A DNA stretch of 64,000 nt, taken from assembly GCA_035048815.1 (NCBI GenBank), contig JAUCBN010000035.1:17186501-17250500 (forward strand), in the 5' to 3' direction. Of this stretch, positions 1-10,540 are shown in pieces. The DNA is from Abelmoschus esculentus. Taxonomy: Eukaryota > Streptophyta > Magnoliopsida > Malvales > Malvaceae. The notes under the pieces are model-generated. The model did not search any database. It saw only the letters and a list, made by a program, of their open reading frames with translations, and had not been told where the DNA came from. Numbering within the stretch: position 1 is the first letter of the stretch; the number at the start of each line of letters is the position of its first letter. The position numbers and the translations under genes were made by a program.

Positions 1-301
1 TATAAAAGAAGATATCATGTGGGTCGTTGACAGATCCAATTTTAATGTGAAAGATAGATAGACCCATCCCTACATTATGCAACATAAATTTGATAGTTGG
101 ATTCGATGAGTTAAAAAATAAAATTATGATTGAATTACAAAGAAAAATTAAAATATCTCAGAATATTTTGATAACATAAATAAAATGACTGGATTAAGAA
201 GTTATCTTTATAATAGATTTTTATAATATTTGATACAGATGTCACGCTAGAAACTTAATACATTGAGAGACAGGAGACCACATGCACGTAGTAATCAACG
301 C
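1..301. other. 3' flank of the aquaporin gene, no gene seen
   Basis: AT-rich sequence downstream of the aquaporin stop codon. I see no coding or repeat structure. It probably holds the aquaporin 3' untranslated region and polyadenylation site. Confidence 0.4.
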
Positions 302-1312
302 TCAAAAGGCATCGTCCTGATGAAGAGGAACATGAGTCCTAACAATGAAGAAGTTTTCATAGATGTAGCCGGCGAGCCCGCCGCCGATTAGAGGTCCGAC
401 CCAGTAAACCCAATGATCGGTCCAATTCCAGCTGACCAAAGCCGGTCCGAATGATCGAGCCGGGTTCATCGAGGCACCGGAGAAAGTTCCACCGGCTAAG
501 ATGTTGGCACCCACGACGAACCCGGTTAGCATCGGACCGAGACCGTCGATGGAACCTTTCTTTGGATCCACCATTGTGGCGTAGACTGTGAATAGCAAGG
601 CGAATGTGAGGATAATCTCCCAGACGATGCCTTGGAGGAACCCCACTCCACTGGCCAATGTATGAACCGGAGTGTTCTGCGGAAATTATCGGAATCAAAA
701 TTAATTCTAAAGTTAAAAAATTCGAAATCAAAATCATTTAAACTCAAATAGACTCGAATTAATAAATTAAAATGATTCGATTTAATAATTTAAAATTACT
801 TAAATTCAAACTCCATCGTTAAACACAAAGATTTTAGTGTAGCGGTTACCAATCCTCCGGTTAGATACTTGAGAAGTATACAAGCAGCTGAAGACGCCAA
901 CAACTGATCGATCCAGTACAGGAGAGCTCGGAAAACCGTGATGTGACCGCCGAATAGCAACCCAATCGTGACGGCCGGGTTAAGATGGCCGCCGGATATA
1001 TGTCCTGCCGATATCATAACTCCGACCACAAGAGCATGAGCCACCGCCACCGCAAACAATCCCAGCAGTGTATTTCCTCCCATCTCATCTGTTCATCATC
1101 GCAAAACGTTTAAAAAACACAAAAACGAACTCGTCGATTCGATCCATGATAATGTTGAAATTTGAGGTAAGAAATGTTTGATTACCGGCGGTTATTGCAG
1201 CTCCAACTCCGGCGAAGACGAAGAAGAAAGTGGTGATAAACTCGATAGCAAGCGCTCTTATGCAGTCCGGCTGTGAAGCCTCTCGGGTGGTTCCCAGGGC
1301 GATCTTCGGCAT
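302..1312 (-). CDS. TIP4: Tonoplast intrinsic protein, TIP4-type aquaporin
   Basis: A membrane channel for water and small neutral solutes, expected in the vacuolar membrane. Three exons read on the minus strand: 1312-1186, 1088-850 and 676-302. Phases close to give 246 aa, normal for TIPs (about 250). The two NPA half-helix motifs are visible: HLNPAV at about residues 77-82 and SMNPARS at about 192-198. The selectivity-filter positions read His60, Ile181, Ala190 and Arg196. This HIAR set is the TIP3/TIP4 pattern, and the N-terminus MPKIALGTTREA fits TIP4 better than TIP3. The start at 1312 is the first ATG of a typical TIP N-terminus and lies about 95 bp below a TATA box. Family assignment is firm. 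The TIP4 subgroup is inferred from motifs and not from a tree. Confidence 0.93.
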
Positions 1313-1405
1313 GGCGGTGGGGAAGGACTGAGGCTGGGTTTATGGTATTAGCAGGTTGAAGATGATCTGGAGCTGGCTTGGCCCTGCTTTGCTCCATGGC
1401 AGTGG

Positions 1406-1414
1406 TATATATAA
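1406..1414 (-). promoter_or_regulatory. TATA box of the TIP4 gene
   Basis: TATATATA on the minus strand, 94-102 bp upstream of the aquaporin ATG, a normal distance for a plant TATA box plus a short leader. The role is inferred from position. Confidence 0.5.
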
Positions 1415-1794
1415 GCGTGATTGCCATGGCTTTACTATTTTTGTTTATATTTTCTCTTGTTCTTTTAATAAAGAGATGGCGCGGCACGTCTCCATATATT
1501 GTGATACAATTATTTCATTGTTGCACGTTCAATTGCTTTATGGAGGTTGGTTTAATGAATTTTCTTACTCTAATTTAATTTTCAAACCGATTTTTGTTAT
1601 AACAGATAATATATTTTATTCAGATAGTTCGAATTTAAACATTATATGTATACTATATAAATGTATTATTAAAGGGATAAAAAAAATAAACAGAGAGTTT
1701 ATAATCACACTAACATATTCAAAAATCTTTTAATCTAATCTAGAGTCTCAAACTTCTTTGTCCCTTTTATTTGATTTAAATCTTTTACCTCCTA

Positions 1795-2130
1795 ATTGTG
1801 GCTCTATTGGTCGCTCTACTTTAAATTAGTGCGTTTAGGGTTTAAAGTTAGGATTAAGGAAATTAGAGGTATGATGTATTTTTTAAGTATAGAGTTTAGA
1901 GTTTAGAATATAGAAAATAGGGTTAGGGCTTAAATTTTAATTTTTTTAAGATTTTTAACAGGAGATATGAAAAGAAATACGGTTAGGAAACAAGAAATTT
2001 CTACTCTCTTAATCCTAACCTACATATCCGAAATCCTAAGACTCACACCTTAACAAATATACCCTACCCTTAACCTTTAACCTAAACCTTAAATCCACTC
2101 TTTTAAAGTGGGGCACCAATAGAGACTTAA
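1795..2130. repeat. Inverted-repeat element (MITE-like) with telomere-like interior
   Basis: The left end (CTCTATTGGTCGCTCTACTTTAAA) is matched, with mismatches, by the inverted right end around 2100-2130, where the complement reads CTCTATTGGTGCCCCACTTTAAA. The interior carries degenerate TTTAGGG/CCCTAA-like words on both arms. This looks like a small non-autonomous DNA transposon. No target duplication was identified. Confidence 0.5.
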
Positions 2131-4980
2131 TACAGAGACAGAAAATTTACACTCATGCATAAACTTAATATATCGGTTAATACTAGAACTCGATAATTTT
2201 TATTTTAATCGTCAATATTTAATTTATAATTTAAAATATTATAAAAAATTATAGGTTATCTTCAATTAAGATTTAAAACTTTGATTTTTATCTCAGTTAA
2301 TTAATACTAATAATGTTAAATTGGTACATGAATTTCTAACTACTTCAAATTGAAAAGAACTTTTCAATTATTTGGGGAATTAATAAAAATGTGAGGACTC
2401 TTAATCCATAACTTGAAACTAAGTTTCTGTTCAACTAGGCTTTGTATATATTTATTTTCCTTGTACCTTTCATTTCCTCACATGCATGTCTGTCCATTAA
2501 AGTCAATCAAACTTGTATTATTATGATCTTCTAAGTTGATGATGAAGGGATGATCTGGAGAGCACACTTGAAACATTATTATAAGTATTTTTGCATGTTA
2601 TTCTCAAATATATTAAATCAAGCATCACATCGACTGAAGCTTGATTTTTATAAAATAGAAAATGTCTTATTTTTTTTATATTTTTATTATATTTAATTCA
2701 ACCCTACATGTTTATTTAATTCTATTTTAACCTTAAATATTTCTTTTTATTATAGTTTAATCCAAAGTCACCGATAATTAATTAATAATTATTTTTCAAA
2801 AGTCGTTTACAGTTAACAGTAACATCTCAAAACCAAAAACCAAGCTCAAATTCAGACAAAGATGTCTTTGGTTGTAGAAATTGACAATATTCACTAAATT
2901 CTTTTCAATTGTAAGAAAAAAAAAACTATTTTTTTAACAATATTTCTCTATTTTTACAATTTTGATTTGCTTTATTTATTAGTATATATATTTTAAAAAC
3001 TTTATACCACTCAAGCACTAAAGGGATCATAATTTGCTTCTAAAGAATTAAAGCTACTTTAATGGGGAAAAGGGTTTTTGGCATCACTTAGAAAAAAAAT
3101 AATACACCACCACAAATAAGTCAACAAATATGATTTGTCCGAGTAATAATCAGATTGATATCGTTTACACGTATTTAAGTTTAAAATTTCGTGTATATAA
3201 AAAAAATTATAAAATAATTCATAGATCAGATTTAAATGTGCGACACAAGTTTATCTAAATTAGACAGAATAAAATTTTAAAAATTAAGACGGTAGTCGTT
3301 GGATAAATAAGAAACTAAGTTAATTCTTGTGTTAACACATACAAGGACGAAACTTAATAGCAAGGATGGAGTCAGGATCGAATAGTGGGAGAGACAAAGG
3401 TCTATTAAGCCTTTAAATCTAAAAATTGAGAGGGGGTAAAAAACTTATTTTATTACTGTCTAAATTATAAAGAACCTTAAATGTAATTATACCAAAAAAT
3501 TTGGGAGGGCCAAGAGCCCTTTCCGCGTACAACATGGCTTCGTCCCTGGCACTTGATAGGGTCTGCTGCCCTTCGATTGAGGATTTTTTTTCTTGTATCT
3601 TTAATCTTTTAATTTTTTAAAATAATATAATTATAAATTTAATTTCACAACTTTATTTCTTACACTTTTAAATCCTGACTTCGTTTCTCGAGATGTACAT
3701 GTATGATGACTGTTATCTCCTTTATTTTCCATCAGTGTTTGAGATCAAATTTCTGAGGTCCTGCGACACTTAAATCTCTTTCTGGACTTTGTCATAAAAG
3801 AATTTAAAACAAAAGAAGCATTTTCTCATGGGTAAAAGACAAATAATAATGATAATAAACAGGAAGAAATTGACTGGATAAAATTTATTAAAAACAAATT
3901 AACAAATAATAAATATAATAAATCAATTAATTAAATGATAATGTATATTATAATTTAATTAAAAGATTAAATTTATTAAATTTTGTTAATATTATAAATT
4001 AAATTAATAAACTTTCTGTCTTTATAACATATTTTTGTTTTGTGATTTAATTCATCTGTTTTTGTGATATGTTTCAGCATACCTTAGCGATCAATTGTTG
4101 TTCGCACAGAGATTCAACCGATGTTAGTTTCTGATTTTTGTTTTGTCGCTGGTCACTTGAAAAGATTTATCTCCACTCGGTTGATAGTTGTTTGCCGATG
4201 AAATCAGTCTTGGGTAACAATATTTTTGCTTGACAGTTTGGATTGTCTACAATTCTTTTCTTCGTTATGCGTCTCATTTGGACAGAGACAATGAGATTCA
4301 AGAAGCTTCTGAATTTTATTGGTACGCTTATCTCCATAGAAATATTTATTTTTCTTTGTTTTGGGTTGTAAGAATCTTTGGATTGTTTAATCCAATTATT
4401 TTTATTCTTGATTGCGATGTAATTATAATTTTTCTATGAATTTAATAAAAATTCAGTGATATTTATAAAAAAATAGTTTAATGATATATTTGATAAAATT
4501 AAAAATATGATAATCATATTTATATTTACCTACAATTTGATGGTCATTTGTGTAATTTACCCAATTTTTATTACACGATTCTATTCCCTTTATTTAATTA
4601 TCCGCAAAACCCTTCGTCAAAGTTCGGTTAATCCTTTGAATCTTCTCATTAAAAAAGATAACCAGGATTAGGAATCTGAGTGAAACAACTTTATTTTTTA
4701 CATGTTGCACCGGCAAGTCCGCAATGCTGTCCTCTATGTCCAATCCCCACCCCAGCAGAAGCTGACCACTGTTTTGTCATTTTGCCCATCATGATCACTA
4801 CACCAGATGGTCCTAATCTCAATCATTACTTCAAAATAGTACTAAAAAGTAAAAAACATGTAATAAAAATGGTTAATTTTAAAGAATATTGATATTTAAA
4901 ATTAAACTTAGCGATATGAGGAGATTTGAAGAATATTGAGAAAATAGACCAGATTATATAGTATACACTGATCTCGTCAT
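2131..4980. other. AT-rich intergenic DNA, no gene seen
   Basis: Low-complexity AT-rich sequence with only short chance reading frames. Around 3363-3550 there is a more GC-rich patch that resembles plant repeat debris, but I cannot name a family. Confidence 0.4.
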
Positions 4981-5190
4981 CTTTTGGTGGCGAGGTATAC
5001 TTGTTTCTCTTTCACCAGGCCAAACCCGCTTGTAAACATGCTGAAGGTACCCAATACCCCAGCAGGTAACCTAGCATGCACTCCTTTGGCAAGCCACAGC
5101 AGGTTGCAGCAGACAAGCATGGCAGAATCTCGCCACCTCTCGGTGGCGTTATTCAGGCAATCTCGCCACCTTTTGGTGGCGTGCTCCATT
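4981..5190. repeat. GGTGGCG repeats with two perfect hairpins
   Basis: A GC-richer island inside AT-rich DNA. CGCCACCTCTCGGTGGCG at 5131-5148 and CGCCACCTTTTGGTGGCG at 5164-5181 are perfect 7-bp inverted repeats around 4-base loops. A half copy (TTTTGGTGGCGA) lies at about 4982-4993. The two hairpins share flanking words (AATCTCGCCACC). Nearby reading frames on both strands look accidental. Identity unknown. Confidence 0.55.
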
Positions 5191-5989
5191 CAGGTAAGCA
5201 TGACGTTGGGTGACATGGCGCGGTACTGTATATTTTAGTTCATTTTAACAATATTTCTTCAAACATCTTTATATCCCTAAATTTAATTTTAAACATCAAC
5301 ATTCCCCAAAATTTTCCAATAAAAATGGTAGATTTAAGTGAATAATAGAGTTAAAAAAATTAGAAAAATAAATATATTTAAAAAATATTTGAGAGAATAA
5401 ATTAAAAGGAACAATATTCTTGAAATTTCGTTATTTGCAAGTGATCAAGTATATATATATACCATTGATTTTAGTTTAATTAAATGAATAATATAAACTT
5501 TGTTGTCTGGAGATGGTAATATCTAAAGCAATGTCGTAGATTTTGGTCTATTTCTCCTAAATTACTTAAACTCCTATTTTCTTGAATATAATCCTAAACA
5601 TCATTATTTACTTAAATTCCCCAATGAAAATGGTCTTTATATTCAATTGTTCAATTTATGATTTTAGTCCCTCATCTACTTTTAAATTCAGGATTTAGTA
5701 CTTGCACTAAGATTTAATTATCTTCTTTTGTGATGTCGTTTTTTAGTTTGAATATATAACATTGTTAGTTATTCGAATTAAAACATCATTGTGGATGTTT
5801 TTAGAACGAAAACATGCCTTAAGTATATTAAATTTAAATTCTAAGGACTAAATCTTGAATTTGAGTATGTAAAAGGACTAAAATTAAAATTTACTCTTTC
5901 AAGTCTATAACTCCAAAAGCTTGTATTGTTTATTTTGAAAAATAGCTAATTGGATCCGAAGCTCTTTCATGCATCTATCTTTTAGAAGG

Positions 5990-6480
5990 AAAAGGGAGAG
6001 GGAGAAGAGTTGTTTAAAAATCGATATTTAAATTTTTAAATGTTTTAATTTCGTTTTTAAATTGTTATTTTATTTAAATTAGCCCCTAAAACTTTTGAAG
6101 ATTTTAATTTCAACCTCATACTATGACCTCATTCTAAATTGTTCTTAAATTTTTGAAGGTTTTAATTCCATTATCAAATTATCAAACAACTACTAATCAC
6201 ATCTCATGTTAATAAAATCATCGTAAAAATTATTTAATTTTCATGTAAATATTGACATATGTAATAATATGAGACGACATAAATGATAATTTGATGACGA
6301 AATTAGAATTTTCAAAAGTGTAATATTCATAGTTTAGGGATGAAATTAGAACATTCAGAGTTAAGGGACCAATTTAGAATGGGGTGATAGTTTAAGGGTG
6401 AAATGAGCACGTTGAAAAGTTTAGGGACCATTTTAGAATAAATGTCATAGTTTTGGGATGCATGGTACAATTAACTCTTA
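5990..6480. repeat. AT-rich inverted-repeat element
   Basis: The left part is built of phrases such as CCCCTAAAACTTTTGAAG and TTTTAATTTC. The right part carries the inverted forms (GGGATGAAATTAGAAC, AAAAGTTTAGGGACC). Similar phrases recur near 18950-19130 and 57715-57850, so this is probably a dispersed non-autonomous element family. Ends were not defined exactly. Confidence 0.4.
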
Positions 6481-6552
6481 AACTCGAGATATAATATTAA
6501 TCCAAATTAATCTATGTTTTTTTGTCATAGAATTTTCACTTTTGCTTATGTC

Positions 6553-6826
6553 TATATGGGAGCAAAAATTTTCTACTCCTTTATCATGTCTTCATCCATG
6601 TCTCTTATTTAAATTTTTTAAAAAATTGAATTTTTAACCCTAATCCCTATTTTTATATCCTAAACACTAAACCCTACACCCTAAAAATAACCCTACCTCT
6701 AATTTCTTAAACCCTAGTCACAACCTCTAACCTTGAACTCTAAACCCTAATCTCTCTAGTTTAAAATGAAGACACAAATAAAGGCATGAGAAAAAGGTAG
6801 ACGATTTGCACCCGATTAAGCATGAT
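6553..6826. repeat. MITE-like element with telomere-like CCCTAA interior
   Basis: The left end (GGGAGCAAAAATTTTCTACT then ATCATGTCTTCATCCATG) is matched by the inverted right end (complement GGGTGCAAATCGTCTACC, then ATTTGTGTCTTCATTTTA). The interior repeats ACCCTAA/AAACCCTA-like words. About 270 bp. Confidence 0.5.
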
Positions 6827-7123
6827 GCATCTATCTCCACTCTGAAGTACTGATTAGTGATTCATACTTTCTTATACTAAATAGGTTTGGTCTATATGCT
6901 GATATGCTTCTGTGTTATAATTCTGCAGATTATGGAGTTGACAAATACAACATTTGAAACGGATTTGGTCATTTTGGCATTGCAGTTGACAAATACAATT
7001 GCTTTACTGAAATGAACATCCAAGTTTTCCATGAATCAGAGTAGTTCACCATAGAAAGAAACTTGCTTCCAATGTAAATCTCCTGTCACAAGCATAGATA
7101 TGGTGGTGAGATATAGTATTTTG

Positions 7124-7670
7124 TTAACAAATTGCAGTTAGATTCCTGTGAAACGTGCCTTTTCTCGTGCACTTCATCGTAGTTCTCCTCCGATTGCGAC
7201 GAAGTTCAATGCTGCCGAGATGTGTGAGTCGGGTGCTTGAGTTGTTCCCAGTGGCTGCTCCGGCCGTTAGGGTCATGATATCTGTTCTAGCATTCATTGC
7301 AGAGTTAACTACTGTTAAAATTTGTTCATGATCAGCTCCCATGTCCTAGGCAATCTCAATGCAGTGGGATGCGACAAGAGCTGCCACAGGTGCCATAGTG
7401 GCTGATCCTTCAATAAATGTCACGGAACAGGTAGTTGCGGTTTCCGTCTTCCGGTACCACTGGATTCGAGGCTGCAAGTGCTGCAACGGCAGCTGCAACT
7501 CCAGCAACCGATACAGCTGCATGAAGTTGTGCATTTTGGGGTCTAATCTCTTGCTTCTTCCTCTCTTTCTGCTGCTTCAGGCGTCCGGTTGTTCGCCCTC
7601 GTACTATGCTCTTGTATATCTTCAAATTGCCAATAAACCAATAATTATAAGCATATATGATGATGATCAT
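7124..7670 (-). pseudogene. Decayed VAN3-binding protein / FORKED-like gene fragment
   Basis: Three minus-strand pieces in different frames match, in the right order, a plant family (DUF828 plus PH domain) that binds the ARF-GAP VAN3 in vein patterning. First, about 7410-7600 reads QNAQLHAAVSVAGVAAAVAAL, preceded by a Lys/Arg-rich stretch. Second, about 7346-7420 reads VAALVASHCIEIA. Third, 7124-7342 reads MGADHEQILTVVNSAMNARTD and DIMTLTAGAATG, then a CTRKGTFH segment like the start of the PH domain. Frameshifts and stops separate the pieces. The region between the third block and the PH-like piece is shorter than in the family, and neither end of the gene is present. Family recognition is from remembered conserved motifs. 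Confidence 0.75.
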
Positions 7671-7699
7671 AATGATGTTTGTACAACGAAATAGGATAC

Positions 7700-8619
7700 C
7701 CCATTTTTAAGTAATTGCTGATTCGATATAAACTCCGGATTTATCGATCAATGAAGTCGAAATAATTCCTGCATTGCATACAGCCAGACACTACAGAAAT
7801 ATTAGATTCTACTTGAAGGTGGATCATCAGAACAGAAACCGGTCGAGATACTTTCAAATATTTGCTCTCCCGTGGCGAAGACGGAGCACTTCCCTTGCTA
7901 CATTTGGATCACAAGCCAAACATTTAACCATTACAATTTAAATAATAGTTACAATTATAAAAAAAATACTCAAACCCAAGTATCGGTACCCGAGCCCAAA
8001 AAACACGACCTAAAGCTCAGAAATTTTTTGTTCTGATCTCAATTGTAATCTTGTAAACAATGGGGGTTCTGGACAGGCGCAATAGGAGCGACCGAACAAG
8101 GCCTCCGAAAATGAGGGGCCCAAATTTTGATACACTACTTTCATTAGATGATGTTAATCTCGAAATTTATTAAAAATTTTGAAAACACTATTAAGAAAGA
8201 TGAGTTATAATTGTTAAAACGTTATAATTATTTTTTAAATGCGACAATTGATTATAGAAACTTATTGATTATTACTATTATTATTGCTTCAGTAGAACTA
8301 GTGATGTTTTGAACAGACGCAATAGAAACGATCGCACAGGACTCCTAGAAAGGACATTTGCTTCTAAGGGTTACAACAGACGTGTTTGCGAGAGCTTTCG
8401 AGAGTTCTGTAGCAAAAACACACTGCAATTGGGAGAGAAACTCCATAGACTCCCTGGGAGTTTTAGGAGGACCACCGGCCGGTGGTAACCACCTCGCAGG
8501 GTTATTCTCATCTATATTCTCCAGCTTAAGATGTTTGAGGAGGTGAGAAGGTGGATTTAAGGGGGGGGGGGGGGTGAAGAGGGAGAATTGAGATTAAAAA
8601 AACTGAAAAATATCATAAG
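7700..8619. other. Intergenic region with a degenerate direct repeat and a G tract
   Basis: Two related segments, about 8067-8110 and 8310-8353, share an ACAGNCGCAATAGNANCGANCG core and form a degenerate direct repeat of about 245 bp spacing. A run of 14 G lies at about 8560-8573. The short frame at 8358-8546 has no recognisable domain. No gene called. Confidence 0.4.
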
Positions 8620-9901
8620 TAGGGGTGAGCGTTCGAGTGAGTCGAGTCGAATTAAAAAATTTTAAGTTATTCGAGTTAAAGTCATCATATTTTACAAATT
8701 GAATTTTTTTTTTGAATTTTTTTGAGTCGAGTTCGAATCGATTTGATTTTTCGATTTTATATGCAAATTTTAATTGTACTATTTATGATACCATAGTATA
8801 GTTTGATTGCAATTTAAACGTTTTTTTTATATTTATATATATATATATTTCATATTATTTTTCGTATGTATAAAAAAAGATTTTGAATTATTATTATCAT
8901 CAATCAAATATCTTAAGTATGAATATGTCTTTTTATTAAATTATAGGTTTTATTAAAAACTTTTTTATCTAGGTAAGACTAAGACTAAACAAAAAATAAT
9001 GATAAATTAAATATAAAAAATAAAAATAAATAGAATGTAAAGGATATAAATAAATTTTTTTATTAAATTAAATAAAAAATAAATCTAAGAAGCGATCAAA
9101 TTATAAAAAAATTAAAAGGCTAAAAGAAAAAAATAAGGAAAAAAGGGTCTACAAATAAAACTATATGGGTTAAATGTGTAATTAGTTTATGTAATTACTA
9201 AAAATTTTGAGTTATTCGATTTTCATTTTACAACTTGAACTTAATTTGAAGTTTTTTTGAGTTGATGCGAGTTTATGAAATTTCGAGTCGAGTTTTTGCG
9301 TCTCGAGTTGAGTCGAAAAATTTTATTTTTTCTTTAAACTAATTTTATGTTTGTATTATATACTTTTAATTTAAACTATATAGGTTCCTTAATATTTCTA
9401 TATAAAATTAAATTTAAATCTTTAAACTATATGGGTTCCTTAATATTTCTTTAAACTATATGGGTTCCTTAATATTTCTGCATAAAATTAAATTTAAATC
9501 TTTAAACTAATTTTATGTTTGTATTATATACTTTTAATTTTTAAAAATTTTAAATATATTTTATTAATTTATTAATATTGAAAGAAAAAAAATATTAATA
9601 TTTTTAATATATTTTAATGATAAACTTTAATAAATATATATATATATTTAAATATTCTAAAATTAACAATAAATTATTAATTTTTTATGTTTGTTTATAT
9701 TATAAAATTTTAAAATTTGTATTTAATATGTGATTTTTTTAATTTTAAAATAAAAAAGTTAAAAAATATATATGAGCCGGGTACCCGTTACCCAATTAAC
9801 CGGGTACTCAGATTTTGTGGATACTTGAAATAAATGGGTTGGAACACGGGCTGTGAAATCATTACTCGAAAAATCCGGGTACCCGGTAATGAACACCCCT
9901 A
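8620..9901. mobile_element. hAT-like non-autonomous element remnants
   Basis: The left end begins TAGGGGTGAGCG followed by repeated GAGTCGAG/TTCGAAT words. The right end is the inverted form, ending GAACACCCCTA and preceded by GGGTACCCGG words. TAGGGGTG-type ends are typical of plant hAT-derived MITEs. The inside is AT-rich and has no transposase. The two ends carry different internal motifs and no matching 8-bp target duplication is seen, so this may be two overlapping remnants and not one element. Confidence 0.45.
9334..9540. repeat. Local tandem duplication
   Basis: A unit reading TTTAAACTATATGGGTTCCT and continuing TAATATTTCT is present three times. The flanking phrase CTTTAAACTAATTTTATGTT appears on both sides, at about 9334 and 9501. 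This is a local duplication within AT-rich DNA. Confidence 0.7.
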
Positions 9902-10540
9902 CCAAATGTATTACTACAGAAACCAACCCAAAACAACGCAATATCCAAAACTAATTCATATCAATAAATAGCATCTTAATTTATACCGGCCGGCCGATAT
10001 CGATTCGGCGCCAACAATCATGATTCAAACTCATGCTTCAGAACATATTAGATCGATCGTCCGTTCTCTGTTTCTACTCCGACTAGCAAAAGGGCAGTAC
10101 TTAGGTTTTAAAACCCTTTGTCCAAAACAACACCAGAATTACAATTTTGAAATGATTCAGTTGGTAGAGGAGGCATATGCAAATATATTTACAGGCCTTA
10201 CCATGCGCCTACCATTTTCTTTTAACGTTCTCGGAGCTCGGAAATGGGGAAAGTGTCAATGCCGGGTAGAATGATACTAGGTCGAGCAATAAAAAAAATC
10301 AAGGATATCAACTTTGTGAGGCGAAATAATACCAGTTTGATGTGTTGAGGCTTCATTAAGCATTTAAGCTTTTCTTAGCCAATGCGTAGAGGTACTTGGG
10401 ATTTTGCCTGCTGAAAATTGCACTAGTTGAATGCTGGTTGACAAAAGCAAGTTCCCCGGGCGGTCGGAATTGATTCATTTGAAACGAAAATGAAGACGAG
10501 CGAGGTTTTGCGGTATCAGGATATGCAATCATCAGTCTCA
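9902..10540. other. Downstream region of the EMF1-like gene, no gene seen
   Basis: Contains short unsupported frames only. The part near 10300-10540 is likely the 3' untranslated region of the EMF1-like gene. Confidence 0.4.

Noticed and set aside
8560..8573. Poly-G tract here and homopolymers near 62720 and 63580 as regulatory G-quadruplexes
   Set aside because: Simple homopolymer runs of one base; likely replication slippage, with no supporting structure of separate G-runs.
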